Counted from the first letter of the stretch, positions 35,741 through 49,200 are shown. The stretch is DNA of 64,000 bases from Trema orientale (GCA_002914845.1 JXTC01000043.1:317928-381927), one strand, 5' to 3'. Translations and numbers: made by a program. The notes: generated from the letters alone by a model not told the origin.

Positions 35741-37030
35741 TTTGTGAGTATGATACCTTCTCCAAATATCAAACATAAATTGAGAAAAAACTTTTTTATC
35801 CCCACTAAGGAACGCTCAACTCAATTCCCATCTTATATATACTATAAGAATCGTGTTATGATACCTATATTAACTTTATCTTTCAACAACACCAATTCTC
35901 TTCTGATCTCCCAGATACCACAGGTATTGTGTAAGATACCAATGATAACTTTATTTTATTTTATTTTTGCGACGAGCAATATTCAATTTACTTCCTATTT
36001 TTTGAATACCATAGATATCGTGGTAGGATACCTACGGTAGCTTTTTCTCGTTTTTTTTCTTTTTTTTATTAGTAAACAACATCTTACTCTCTCTCATCTC
36101 TAAGATACTATAGATATTATGATAGAATACCCATATTAACTTTTTTTTTTTGCTTGATTTCTATGTACTATAAATAACTTGGTTGGATACCTACGAAATT
36201 TTTTTTTTCTCCCTAGATATGCTCTACTCTAAGATACTTGAGAGTAACTTCATTCTAACTTCCTTGCATACCGTAAGTGATTAGGTCAGATACCTATGGT
36301 AATACTTAATATACTTTCATCTCCTCGATACCATAAGTATCATAGTAGAATACTTATGGTAACTCTCTCTCTTTGTTTTTTTTCAACAAGCAATACTCAA
36401 TTCACTTTCTGTCTCTCAGATACTGTAAGTTTCGTAGTTGGTTACTACTGATAACTTTATTTTATTTTATTTTTTATTTTTACAACGAGCAACATCTAAT
36501 TCATTTCCTATCCCTTGGATATCATAGGCATTGTGATGGATTACCTACGGTAACTTCTTCTTTTCTTTTCTTTTCTCTTTTTTTTTGGTTGTAACAAGCA
36601 ACACTTATCTCTTTCCTATCACCAAGATACCATGGTACCTATGGCAACAAGCTACACCCAACCATCTCTATCGCCAAGATACCATACGTATCGTGACAAG
36701 ATACATGTAGTAACTTTTTTTCCTCCCCTAATTTTTCGGTACTATAGTAACTTGGTTGAATATCCATAGTAATTTTTTTTTCTTTGGATACCCACACGCT
36801 CCACTATAAGATACTTAAGAGTGCCTCCAATTCAACTTTCTCGTTTAGCATAAGTAACTAGGTTGGATACCATTGGTAATATTCTTTTACCCTTAATTTC
36901 TTTTTTTTTTTTTAACGTCTAACTCCTTTCAATTTCTCATATAAACGGTGACTTGGTAAGATACCTTTATTTTTTTTTCATTTATATATATATATATATA
37001 TAATTTCTCTTGATACCATAATTAACCTTG
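35740..37030. repeat. Degenerate tandem array with palindromic gatacc...ggtatc motifs
   Basis: A loose unit of roughly 100-130 bp recurs about ten times. It contains a variant of gataccataggtatcgtggt, then ggatacctacggtaac, then a poly-T tract, then caacaagcaacactcaactc, then ctttcctatctcc. The copies are strongly diverged. Each holds the short inverted repeat gataccatag/tatc. No protein is encoded. Confidence 0.65.
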
Positions 37031-38870
37031 TAAGATAGACATGACAATTCTTTTGTTGCTGCTATGAATTGCTTTTATTTTAATTTTATACTAAAAAGTC
37101 TTATATATTTCCTCCCTAATGTTTAAGTTCTACAAAAAATAAACTCTTAATCATAATCAATGGCAAATTATTATTTTTTTTTCAAAGAGATCAATGAGAA
37201 GTTCTAAAATTAAAAAAAAAAAAGTTAAAAAGGGAAGAAAAAGGCTTTTCCTATTTTTACTCCAAAAGAAAAAATTTCTCCTATTTTCTACTCAAAATCA
37301 CATAGGGAAAATTTAAAAAATAATGAAAAGAGAAAAAAAGTATATATTTACTATGAGACTATATATAATAATTAGGAACAACTAATATCTTTTAAAAAAA
37401 TTAAATAAATCTCATATTTTGAACTCTTAAAAAGATAAGGGCAAACAAATTAAAAATATCTAGTTTAACAAAAAGAAAACGAGAGAGAAATAAAGGAGTA
37501 ATGTTTATACTTTCAAAAAATAAAGAGTTTAGTTTATGTCATAAATAAAATAAGAAATAAAAACAAAAGGAAAAGAAAAAGCTTATCAAAGTATCAAAAA
37601 AAATGAGAGAATAAGAAACAGAAGTGTACAAGGGAAAAAGGAAAAAAAATAAAATAAAATGCAAAAGATAACGAAGTAATAGAAAATATAACAGGGTGTT
37701 AGCGGCTCAGGCGCGACTCCCACAACATTTATATGTATCTCAATTTTTTTAAAGCCTTGTAGTGCACATCAAAAAAATATTTTTCTATTTTTTTTCAAAA
37801 ATAGTATACCGTTTGTCAGAATACCGAAAAGCTGAAAAAGATTGTATAAAACTTTTACCCATCATATAAAAACAAATCATATATCGTATAAAACTAATTT
37901 TTTATTTAAAAAACTATACTGGAGCTAATTTTCTCTCAAAATTCCAGGCCCAAAAGTACCAAAAAATGAAGCCCAGAGTACCAAAAAATGAAAAATCTTG
38001 GATTGATTTAGAAATATATCACTTTTTAAAAAGTATATTAGAAAATATCACTTTTAATTAATATTTATAAAAATACCACTTTTCGTTGAAATTGGTATTT
38101 TTCAATGCGACTAGAGATAACTTTTTGGCTTACTTGGGGTAACCAATCTAGTTCTTTGACTAGTTACCTCAGGTAACTTGATTGATTATTTCAAATAATT
38201 CATCAATCAATAAAAAATAGTATTTTTATAAATACTTTTCATAGTGGTATTTTTCTAATTAAATCTAGGATTTTTCAATTTTTTGAAAATTCAACATAAA
38301 AAATCCAATTTCCTAATCAATATACATGTCAATTAATCTGTAGGTACTGAATGAGCAAGTATTGATCAAGAGTATTTTATATCCAAATTAATTAAGGGGT
38401 AAGGACCATATACCAAGTAAAGTTTAGAGAAAACGTACACGTCAATAATAATTTTCTAGCTCACTAGGTAAATCAATATAAATGTCTCACAAGAAAAAAA
38501 AAAGTTTTTTAAATATGCCTTCATATCGAGCACAACAAAAATCCACATGCAATTATTAGGCTATGTTTGATAGAGGAAAAAAATTATAGAAGAAAAAAAA
38601 TAATAAGAGAGAAAATGAAAAAAAAAATGGCTGCTTAGCAAGAGAGAAAAATTGGTAGAAAAAAATTTAGACAGAGCTTAGCAATATTTGGGAGAAAAAT
38701 TTGTCTTAGTTAATCATATAGTTGAATTACTAAACTATCCCTACACACTAAACTTTAAAACAATTATATAGAGGCATTATTTTAAAGTACTAATTAAATT
38801 TTCTTTCTTTTTTATATACCAAGCAACTATAGAGAAAGAGTATGAAAACTGGATTTTAAAAGGGATAAAA
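37031..38870. other. No gene seen
   Basis: AT-rich, poly-purine-rich sequence with no convincing reading frame or RNA gene. Confidence 0.5.
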
Positions 38871-38879
38871 GAGTAATTT

Positions 38880-40925
38880 AAAGTAAAGGGTAATTTGATA
38901 ATTTCGAATTTTTGAAATATTAAGTTAAAAATATCTGGAATTTACCCGGATATTTATAAGTCTAGGTTCATTTGGGCAAAAATGTGAAGAAAAGCTTAAA
39001 GCAAGGAATAAAAAGTAAGTTCTGGAAGACATTAATGTAAAAAATCTTTGTACAACCGGGCCAAAGTGTAATTTCTATAAATAGTGCCCACGTAACCAGA
39101 TTTTGACACGTGGCAAATAGTGTCCAAAATTGCTTTAAATCTTAAATTTCCTCTCTTCCTCATTGAAGTCCCTGAGCCTAAAACTCACCCATTCATTGTG
39201 CAACTTCTTCAGCTGCCACACTGGACTTCCTCTGGCCACGAGCTCTAGCCAGGACCTCCTCTGACCTCCGTCGAAGACTCACCGGTAGCCACCGTAGCCT
39301 ATCGCGCCGCTAGAGCATGGGAAAAAGCCCGTGAAACTGCGACCTTTCGCGGCCAAAAACCAGCGTTTCGTAGCCATTCAACGCCAAGCACGGTCGCAAG
39401 CCCTCCTTGAGTCCTCCCTGATACTTTCCAGCCACCAAGTTCCGGCGAGTCCTCCGGTAAGCGTTTAAACTTTTTTGGGCTGTTTTACAAAATAGTTTAT
39501 GGCATTTTTATGATTTTTTTTGGGGAATAATTATTATGGCCATAAAATTTAGGGGCTAATAGAAATATGAACAAATTTTGGGCCCAATTTTAGTAAATGT
39601 CCCTTTGTCAAATGTTATAGCAAAATATCTAGTATATATGCATATATACCAAGTGTAAAATTTTATATACTAAGTATAAAAAATTATATACCCAGTGCAT
39701 TTCAATATAGTAACTAAAATTGGTAGATATGTGTATCTACTAAGTGTAAAAATATATATACCTGGATATTTAGCTATAAAATTTTAAAAGTGGACATCTG
39801 TTTAATCCAATTTAAAATTTTGGTCATCCACCTAAATTTCTCTAAAATTTATACGAGATGATAGAGAAGATTGAATCATGAATAAATGTGGTGGCATTGT
39901 GTTGAATCGAAATTCGAAGACGAGAGAACTTTTTAATTGAAAAATATGGTATTTTTCTAATTTGGGACAAAAAGTGATATTTTTGCAAAACTAAACAATA
40001 TTAGACTGAAAAACTATCGCTATTCAGATTGGGCCTCTGGCTGAGATTAGAAAAGTGATATTTTTCAAAATATTTCTAAAAAGATGGTATTTTTATAAGT
40101 AATCAAAAAATTGATTTTTTATAAATATTTTCGAAACGTGATATTTTTGTAACTTTCGGGAATTAAGGCCAATTAATGCGCAGAACCTCGAAACGAAGTT
40201 TTGACTTCAAATTTAGATTTAGGAAGGTTGAGAGACGAGTTTAGATATATAACATTAATACATTTCGAAATAGCACGAATTTCGAGACACAAAGCTTGAG
40301 AATAATATCGGTTTATGTGCCACGGGTCGAGTCTTGGCCTAGAACCTAAATTTGTTGAATTATAGGTTTAACCTAGCTATTTTGGATGCTAAAAATTCAA
40401 TAGTGCAGTTTTTTTTTGTTATTTGAAGCTTCGATATAAAAGTCACACCTCAAAGTGAGCTTACCGGACTCCTGAAATGATTTTTCGAGCACCCAAGTAG
40501 CCATTCAAAAAAGGTAATTGAATTCCTAATAAGCATATGAATGCCCACCTCTTATTTTTCCTCTCTCAAGTAGTATTCAATGTAATCTTGGAGATTTAGG
40601 AGCAGATTAGAGAGGAGTACGTTACTGATTTTAATAATTAGTAACTATGTAAAATACTTTTTTAAAAAAATTTTCTTGGCTTGTATTAATACTAAAGGGC
40701 CTATATCACTGATTTAGTCTATAATTACTATGTATAGATTGTGAGGATAATGATGATGCTCGGTTTTATTTTATAAATTTTATTATCAATCTACGTCTAA
40801 TGGTGATCACAAAACTGTGTGAATTTATTTCGAAAACTATTTTTATAAATTTTTCTGAAACTACTATTGAATTTCTATTTGTAAAATTCCATATCAACCA
40901 CTGACCTAGATTTTAGGTCGTGACA
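38880..40925 (+). repeat. 5' LTR (with TATA box and internal insertion)
   Basis: The alignable part begins near 39500 and ends gtgaca at 40925. Upstream, tataaatag (39076-39084) precedes an unusually GC-rich stretch (39160-39470: gccaccgtagcc, cgcgccgctagagc), a layout expected of a promoter and transcribed leader in a long LTR. The 3' copy lacks this upstream part. The LTR also carries a 291-bp insertion (39552-39842) and lacks a segment of about 0.67 kb that is present at 44875-45545 in the other copy. Confidence 0.6.
39552..39842. mobile_element. MITE-like insertion in the 5' LTR, 9-bp TSD
   Basis: The segment is flanked by taaaattta at 39543-39551 and again at 39843-39851. The 3' LTR has a single diverged copy of this site (gaaagttatatg near 44325) and no insertion, so it serves as an empty site. 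Ends ggggctaatag and taaatttctc are only weakly inverted. The 9-bp duplication suggests a Mutator-type element. Part of its interior resembles sequence near 34.92 kb. Confidence 0.65.
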
Positions 40926-41204
40926 AAATAGTTTAGTATCAAAATAGATATTTATCTACTTAGAATATAACACTGTTAGATTAAATTGTAATTATTTTTC
41001 TAAAAAAAAAATTGCACTATTGTCTCACTAACACTTTGGCATATTAATACAGATTAGTAAGATGCCTTCGAGAAGAAAGAGCCAACAACTACAACTTCTC
41101 CACTACCACAACAAGTTCTTGATCCTCTAGCAAATCTGTATACTGCCATGTGTGCAATACCAAGTTTAAGAGCTGAATGAAATCTTGAAGCTGTATAAGC
41201 AAGC

Positions 41205-42245
41205 TTTTTCAAAGATTTTATTAAGCTGAATCCTCCATCATTTGATAGTAAACTTGATCCTACTGCAGCTGAAAGATGACTTAGAGACATCAAGAGAATT
41301 TTCACGACTATTAGGACACTAGCAAATTTCCAAGTAATCTTCACCACCTTTAAACTAACTGATGAAGCTGTCAAGTGATGGGAGATAATCAAGTTATCAC
41401 GATAAGAGACTGATATAACTTGGAGTACTTTCGAGGGATTGTTCAGAGATCATTATGCAAATACTAATCATAGAGCTATTATGATTAGAGAGTATGAGCG
41501 ACTCAAACAAGGTGACATGACTGTGAATATTCGATTCATGGAGTTGGCACAGTATGCTTATGCACCTGGGACTGATTCTACACTCCAGATTATCAAGTTT
41601 ATAGAAGCTTTAAGGCTAGCCATCCTAGAAATAATTGTGACTCAACCTTTTGACAATCTTATCGACTTAGTAGCTATGGCCCATAAAGTTGAGACCTTTC
41701 TTGATAACAAGTCAACAATGAAGGACAGTTGAAGAATAAGAGCAACGATAGAAAAATTAACAAGAAAAATCAAGGACAGTGGTAAGGGCAGAATTCTTAA
41801 GGTAGTAGTTTTCAGGAAAATGTTGATTTGGACCATATGGATGTTTCAACTGCGGCCAACAGGGCCACCAGAAGAAAGTATATCTCTTTTGCTAACAGAA
41901 GCTAACATTATCCCAAGGCGGACCACAAGGAAGTTAGAGTGTCTCTATACTATTTCATAGTAATCAGACGAGACCAGTATAAGCCCAGAGCCAGTCTCAA
42001 GCATTCAACTCTTCTCCTTACTAGCAACCTTATGATTCTCAGTACCAACACCAGTACAGGCCATAAGGTTTAGGCTATAGTCAAAATTTTTAGATTCCAC
42101 AAGCTTCTAGAAATCAGGGAAGACGCAGATATGCTAGCACCGATCCAGGAGTTAGTTCAGCTGACCTGGTCAAGGGAGAGGACATAAAGGAAAAATAAAG
42201 TTTTTGGTCAAGCTTTTGCTATTATTGGAATGGATGATGCTCGTG
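41205..42245 (+). pseudogene. gag pseudogene of the Ty3/gypsy element
   Basis: One plus-strand frame from about 41205 to 41732 reads IKLNPPSFDSKLDPTAAER, DIKRIFTTIRTLANFQ, TDEAVK, RDHYANTNHRAIMIREYERL and KQGDMTVNIRFMELAQYAYA, matching the Ty3/gypsy gag capsid region. It is interrupted only by two TGA stops (41277 and 41376), each where gag proteins usually have tryptophan. After a frameshift, YGCFNCGQQGHQKK (about 41840) is a CCHC zinc knuckle whose last cysteine is tyrosine. The C-terminal AFAIIGMDDARDH ends near 42240. Confidence 0.8.
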
Positions 42246-42249
42246 ATCA

Positions 42250-42657
42250 CACTGGCAAGGGTTAATGGCTTTTGTGGTTAATTTGGATACTAAAATGTGT
42301 ACCTGTAGGAGGTTCCAACTGACAAGAATCCCTTGTGGCCATGCTATGGGGCTAGACATTATGGACTATGTCTATGACTACTACAAGAAAGAATTTTTTG
42401 TTAAGGCTTATACATATATGGTTGAATCAATGCCTAGCCTAGATAAATAGTCTCAAATAGGGCTGAATCCAATATCTCCTCTAAATGAACATAATTTACT
42501 AGGTAGACCAAAAAAATTAAGGAGAAAAGAAGTAGATGAACTACCTGCTGGTGCAACCAAACTGAAGAAAACTGGTCAAGTGACCCATTGCACCAACTGC
42601 AAACAGAGAGGCCATTTCAGGTCCACTTATGAGAATGAAACATTTATAGAGGTATGA
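42250..42657 (+). pseudogene. MULE (MuDR-type) transposase C-terminal fragment, SWIM zinc finger
   Basis: The frame reads FVVNLDTKMCTCRRFQLTRI and PCGHAMGLDIMDYVYDYY, a SWIM zinc finger (CxC...CxH) as found at the C-terminus of plant MULE transposases. After an in-frame TAG (where a tryptophan is expected) it continues LGRPKKLRRKEVDE and CTNCKQRGHFRSTY, a zinc knuckle lacking its last cysteine. A donor-like gag/gtatga follows. The DDE catalytic core is absent. It directly follows the gag C-terminus, so it was inserted into or captured by the LTR element. Confidence 0.8.
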
Positions 42658-43953
42658 ATATATTAGTTTCAATTTTCTAGGTTCCTTAGTTTTTATATAC
42701 ATCTTGAAACCAATTATGTGTTAGATTTTTGTAAGTTCCTGTTCAGAAAAAGAAAGGTCGTCTACCTAAGAAAAACCCTACTGAGGAGACAATTAAATGA
42801 TGCTGTTGCAAACTCTAGTACTCCAACAGGAGCAAACATGAATTGAAATAGAAGTTACTTAGAATGACCATTTATATTTGACTATTAGGGATGTACTATA
42901 AAAAACTGCATCAAGTTTTAGAGATACACATAGGTAGCATAGTTATAGTTTTTAGTGGTAGTTTTTCTGGATTGTTATTGCTGCTGAAGGGACTCGGTGT
43001 AGGAACTAGGTGCAGGAATTTTATGCCTCTTGTGGCATTTTACAATGTACATGAGCTATGTAATCTTTTTAAGACATAAATGGTCATTTTATGTAAAATC
43101 AGTTTGTCATTTTACTTATATCATGTTCTGTTTTAACAATCCTTCTCATATTGAAAATTTAACTACAATGCCATTAACAAACACAAATAACTCAGCTTGA
43201 ATTGCAAAAATAAACTGGTACATTAATATTGTAATGACAAAATACAACCATTACAACTGCTGTTACAGAGTTTAGTAACAAATGCTACATACATTTATTT
43301 TACACTAACTAATAAAACTAACTATACCATTATATCAATACCTCAAGTTAACTATATAATAATGACAATTACAACTATAAAAAGTAGTACAAGTTTTTCT
43401 AATCTTTCACACATATTTGCTTTAACTTCTTTATTATGTCTCGACATATTTTCAACAATACATGAAAGCCCTCCTCTTATCCTTGGACTATCACAAGCTA
43501 TAGTATAACTATGCTCAGCACTAACTTTACCTTCATCAAAATGACGATTTCTCTGTCCCTAATTCACGAATTCTTCTTAGCAACCTTGGTATTATTCTTT
43601 TTGATCTATCGCACATTTCTGGATCAACCCAGCAGAAAAAACCTACAATCCCCATAAGCCTGAACAAAAATTCAATTCATCACTTATATTTCAAAATAAA
43701 AAAAAGGGAAAAAGAAAATTCTAAAATTACTCACCTGAAGCTTCCTATACAAGATTTGAACCTCCTCCTTGAGTTTTTGTTAGTCCATGAGATCCTCACC
43801 ACTATCGAAAGTGGTGGTCTACACTTACAAAACTCCATTCATACAAAATTGCTACAATAGATCCAAATTTCTCCAATCTTCATGTACAATAGTTAGGGAT
43901 TCTTTCCTCCAAAAGTATTGCAGAGATCAATGGAGGATTTTCGACAAGAACCG

Positions 43954-43993
<40 letters not shown>

Positions 43994-44289
43994 GAAAAAT
44001 AGATTTAGTTCTTTTTTAAACTCATTTCAGGTTTATTTTCTGGTATTATCTGCTTTAATTTTATTTTTATTTCATTTTCATATTTTTCTATAATTTTTAA
44101 ACGACTTTTAAGAGCCTAAAAACTCAGATGTCGATACGTGTACAATTATGTGGTACTTAACGGAAAAATTTGATGGCTGCTACAAAATTTGGACAGAAGG
44201 TATTATTACTGTCAAGAAAAAAGATTGGGTATTAAAGTTTAAATTTTGACTAAGAATGAGTACTTTTACCGTAATTTTCTCTTTTTATA
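42658..44289. other. Interior of the LTR element, no intact gene
   Basis: No intact reading frame is present. A (GA)n microsatellite lies at about 43958-43989. The stretch may include the 3' non-coding end of the MULE fragment. Confidence 0.4.
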
Positions 44290-45974
44290 ATTATTTTTGG
44301 GAAATGACTATTATGGCCGTGAAAGTTATATGAAATGATAAATGAGATTGAATCATGAATAAATATGGTGGTGTTGTGTTGAATCGAAATCCAGAGATGG
44401 TAAAATTTTCGAATTGAAAAATATGGTATTTTTCTAATTCGGGACAAAATTTTGATATTTTTCACAACTAAATAATATTGGACTGAAAACTTGTCACTAT
44501 CAGATTGGGCTTCATACTGAGATTAGGAAAGTGGTATTTCTAAAATATTTCTAAAAAGCTGACATTTTTATAACGAATCAGCAAAGTTGATATATTTGCA
44601 AATATTTTCAAAAGATGATATTTTTGTAACTTTCGGGAATTAAGCCTAATTAATGCTTGGGATCTCAAAATGAAGTTTCGACGTCAAATTTGGATATAGT
44701 GAGGTCGAGAGATGAACTCAAATTAATCTAATTATTTATCTAACTAAGCTATTTTGGATGCTACGAATTCAATGGTGAAGTACATTTTACCATTTTAGGC
44801 TTCATTAGAAAAGTCACCCTCAAAGTGAGCTTATGAAACTCCCGAAACGACCTTTTGAGTACCCAAGTGACCAACATGAGATTCTACAAGTGTTATTAGC
44901 TTAGTACAACTACCATATCGAGGTAGGAGTTTAATTAGCTACTTTTATACATGTTTTGATTTAAATTTACATTATGATTGATTTATGAAAAATCATGATT
45001 AATACGATGCTTTGCTAAACTATTAAAAAATATTTGATTATATTGGGATTAGATTGTGTGATTTTTATACATATTTTAAAATTATGATTATGGTTGATAC
45101 AGTAGATTGTTGTCCATGTTACAGTAAATTCTTAAATAATACTAAGTAGAATTTTAAAGCATGATTTGATTAATTCTTGGATGCATAATTATGTACTGTT
45201 ACATGTTTACATACCATAGGATCACACACTTGAATTATGGTATTACAGCGTGATAGTTTAGATCGCTGGCAAGTTGCTGTAGTACTAGGTAAGAGACCTA
45301 GGTCTTTGCACAGGTTTTACTGACACACCTCTTGGTAGTGTCAGGATGTTGGGTACCTCTGGTAAAGAAATATTACAGAGCCGTGATGGGAAGACAAGAG
45401 CTCACTCATATATATTGGTTGATGTATAATATATATAATTATGTAGTTCCGGTTTTGTTTGAACGTGAGAATCAATGTGATTTTTTATGATCCTGATTTT
45501 ATAAATCGGTTTGAAAGATACTAATCATGCAGGTTTAGAAAATTGCATCCATTCAAAAAAAGGTAATTGAATTCCTACTGAGCATGTGAATGCTTATCCC
45601 TTATTTTCTCCCTCTCAGGTAGTGTTTAATATAATCTTGGAGATTCAGAAGCAGAATAGAGAGGAGCATGTTACTGATTTTAATAATTTGTAATTATGTA
45701 AAATACTTATATTTTATTTTTTTAGCTTGTATTAATACTTAAGGGCTCATATCACAGATTTAGTCTGTATAATTATTATGCATGAATTGTGAGGATAATG
45801 ATGATGCTCGGTTTCATTTTATAAATTTTATTTATCAATCCACGTCTAATAGGGATCACAAAATTGTAGGAATTTACTTTGAAAACTATTTTTATAAATT
45901 TTTCTAAAACTACTATTGAAATTCTACTTGTGAAATTTCCTTTCTGCCACTGGCCTGAATTTTGGATCATAACA
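44290..45974 (+). repeat. 3' LTR (5'-truncated)
   Basis: This aligns with 39500-40925, including attgaatcatgaataaat, ggtatttttctaatt, tcaaagtgagctta and gtgaggataatgatgatgct. It ends cataaca at 45974. It holds a segment of about 0.67 kb (44875-45545, with cttggtagtgtcaggatg) that is missing from the 5' copy, and it lacks the GC-rich upstream part. Confidence 0.6.
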
Positions 45975-46266
45975 ATGATAATTTCCTTTTTATCCTACGC
46001 ATTTTATCTTTCTCTTTCTTATTTTCTGTCTTTTCTACCAAACAACTGTAACAAAAGCAAAGTAGATATTAAAAAGAAAAAGGAAAATGGAAAAACAACA
46101 ATATTATATATCACAAAAGAATACTACCAAAATAGTATTCTCATATGATCAAATTAAAAGCAGTATAAGATTCTCTTCCTACAATCATTTATTTAGATAG
46201 CCACTTTCAATTAAGCACTTATACACAAGCCGAAAGTTAATGAAGCAAAAACCATAAGCTTCAAAC

Positions 46267-49200
46267 TCAAACATCACCAATCAACATTTGATCATCGTGA
46301 TGATTATAAATTTGATCAGCCGAAGAAGTACTAATTGAAATAGTGTTGACACACACAACCAAAGGACTCCTGACCTTGTGAAAACCATCTGACCAAACTA
46401 TTTCTCCAAAGTCATATCTCCCTCGAGACTTCTTTTGTGGTATAAACGTCACGTAATACGTGATCTCTTCCCTAAACCACGAGAAAAACAAAACCCTAGG
46501 CCACACCACGACCTCCACTCCGTCCGGTTTAACGATGCTGGGGAAATATACAGCGAATTTGCACAGACCCACGTTGCGAACCGTCCTTTGGATCGTCACG
46601 GTGCAGTTAAGATTAGAGATTGTGATCGAAGGGTAATTTAGGTTTGAGTTTGATTTTCTTTGTTTAGGACAACTTATGATGTCGGGCCCGGGGCAAGGAA
46701 GAAGCAAGGCCTGTATTTGTTCCGGACTGTAGCCAATGTTGCACAAGAATAGAATGTTATCGTTGGTTGTCATGTCGTAGACTAAGCCCGGATCCATTGC
46801 CTTCAAGGGCTCCACGTGGCCCGCGCCGATGTCGAAGGGATCAGAATTTTCAAACGTTCCCTCGGAGAAAATGTTGTCGTTGGAATTGTCCCTCGCGGAT
46901 GCTGGTACAAAGATGAAGAGACCATTAGCAAAATTAATTCATAAAATGGACACATTAGAGATTGTTATTAATTATATAATAGTCTGATAGTTGCAAGTGC
47001 TTACAAAGCTCAAATTAACACTCGCAACTCCGTGTCTTGATGGTACTCAACACCAAATAATGATTACGCTTCTTTTTAGATTCATAACTTGAATAAATGC
47101 GACTTTTAGGTTGACATTCTATAAATCAGGTTAAAACCGAAATATATTAAATAATAACCACTTATATGATGCCAGATAAATCAAGTGGCCGGCTTTTCCT
47201 ATATAATTTGTCAAAATATGTAACGTTATGAACATTTTAGACAACATTAAATTAATATGGTATATCTATATAACTAACTTACCTGTAGTCATGAGAGCGG
47301 ATCTGATGGCAGCAGAGGACCAATTAGGGTGTGCGGACTTTAGAAGGGCAACAATGCCGGAGACATGAGGGCATGACATTGAAGTTCCTGACAGAAAATT
47401 CCATTGCACTGTACGTTTATCCTCTTTTCTAAGAGTTGGGGGAGTTTCTGTAGGCCACGCCGCTAATATGTTCAGCCCCGGAGCGGTCAAATCTGGCTGT
47501 TTATCCATCAATAATACTTTTACAATCCTTATTATACATTAGATAACCATATAATACATGTGCACCAAAAGTCTTATGTATTTTACATATGTTATAATAA
47601 ATTTGACGTGCACTAAGAAATTAGCATCAATAATATTGATAAATAGTCATTTACACCATATATATATATGTATATGTATATAAGTATGGACTATGTACCT
47701 TCAGAATATCGGGGTCCACTGAACTTGGTCCTCTTGAAGAGAAGTATGCAACTCTAGGTGCTAATGTCTTCCCAGTTAGAGTCCTTGTGGGTCCTATTTT
47801 CGTGAAAGGTTTACTGCATGCAAAAGCATGCATTCGTTAAAAATCTACACGTTAATATATACCGTGATTATGGAAATTACTATTTCAACTTATATAAAGA
47901 AATTCAAACAGATCACTTAGTTATAGATTCACAACCTAACGTTTATTTTATTGTCAACAAACTAGGTTCATACTTTCCAAATAAATGAATTAAAATCTGA
48001 TCAATATTATGCATGATTCATGAGAATATATATACATACATATATTGACATAAATGCATATTAAGTTAATTATCGTACTCTTCAAATTGAAGTTGATAGT
48101 CCCTAAGTTTAATCCCTTGAATAAGATCGAGACGGACGGTGGGGAAAAAATCAGGGCCTTCGGGCTTAGGCGATGGTTCCACAAAGATCAAAGCCGCGGC
48201 ACTGATGTTCTTGGCAGCGTCGATTGCATCTTCTAAGTATATTGGTCCAATGGTCGAGAAGCATAAAAGTATTTTTCCAGCCTTAGCTTTTCTCGAAATA
48301 TTTCGGAATTCCCCACTGCAAATCCTGCATTTAGAACATATTATACTTAATAATTTGCTGGTCCTAATTAATTTATCGAGAAGTTACATATAGTCATAAT
48401 ATGCTTTTCAAAATTAATTTCCTGTTTCAATTAAGTCTTACTTACTGTCTTGGATTCAATTTTTAAAACTATTCTTCATTTGTCTTTGAATACACTTATT
48501 CCATTAAGATTCTAAGAAGATAATGGAAATAGGCGAAAATACACAATATAGTCCCTAAAACAGTGCAAATCATAGTTCTAATTCTTTTTGAAACAATTTA
48601 ATGGAGCATGTCTATGAAGAACGCTAATGGAGTTTAAGGAATGAAATGATACAATCTAAAATTTAAGGACAAAAATAAGAGTCTTTATAATATTTTAGGA
48701 ACCAACAGCTTAATTACTAATTATATGTACCAACAGCTTAATTACTAATTATATGTACCATCGTATAAGAACTATTGATTAATGAATACATATTTATTAG
48801 CATATAAATGATAAATTAGGTTTATAAAAAGACAGTACTAATTAATTGTAATCCTAATTTATCATTAGCTAGTCAATGAAATAAAAGAGAAAATAAAAGG
48901 AAAAGGAAGCATAGGATTAAAAAGGAATGAGAAGGAATAAAAAATTGAGTTATTCTTCTAAAATTTAAATAATTATGTATAGGATTCCCAAAATAGTGTA
49001 TTCTAAATAAATCAGTAGACACATTAATAAAAGGGAAATAGAATTATTTTTCAAATTTTCATTTCCTTTGTGATCCATTATGGATTAGTAAACATGACTC
49101 TAAGAGTTTTTAAGAGTTAAGAGAGTGAATTCAATACCCTTTATTAAAATAACTAACTGCATTAGCTAATCTCCCCGTGATTGGTGCACCAATAAAGCTA

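Larger units (their letters stand above)
38880..45974 (+). mobile_element. Old Ty3/gypsy-type LTR element with gag relic and a MULE fragment
   Basis: Long direct repeats at about 39500-40925 and 44290-45974 bracket a plus-strand interior. They share cagattgggc, tttcgggaattaag, aatgatgatgctcggtt, tactattga and the ends gtgaca / cataaca. After the left repeat, tttagtatcaaaat (40932-40945) looks like a decayed initiator-Met primer site. The interior holds a gag pseudogene and then a SWIM-domain MULE transposase fragment, with no protease, RT or integrase seen. The left boundary (about 38880) is estimated. Divergence between the repeats is high, so insertion was ancient. Confidence 0.7.
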
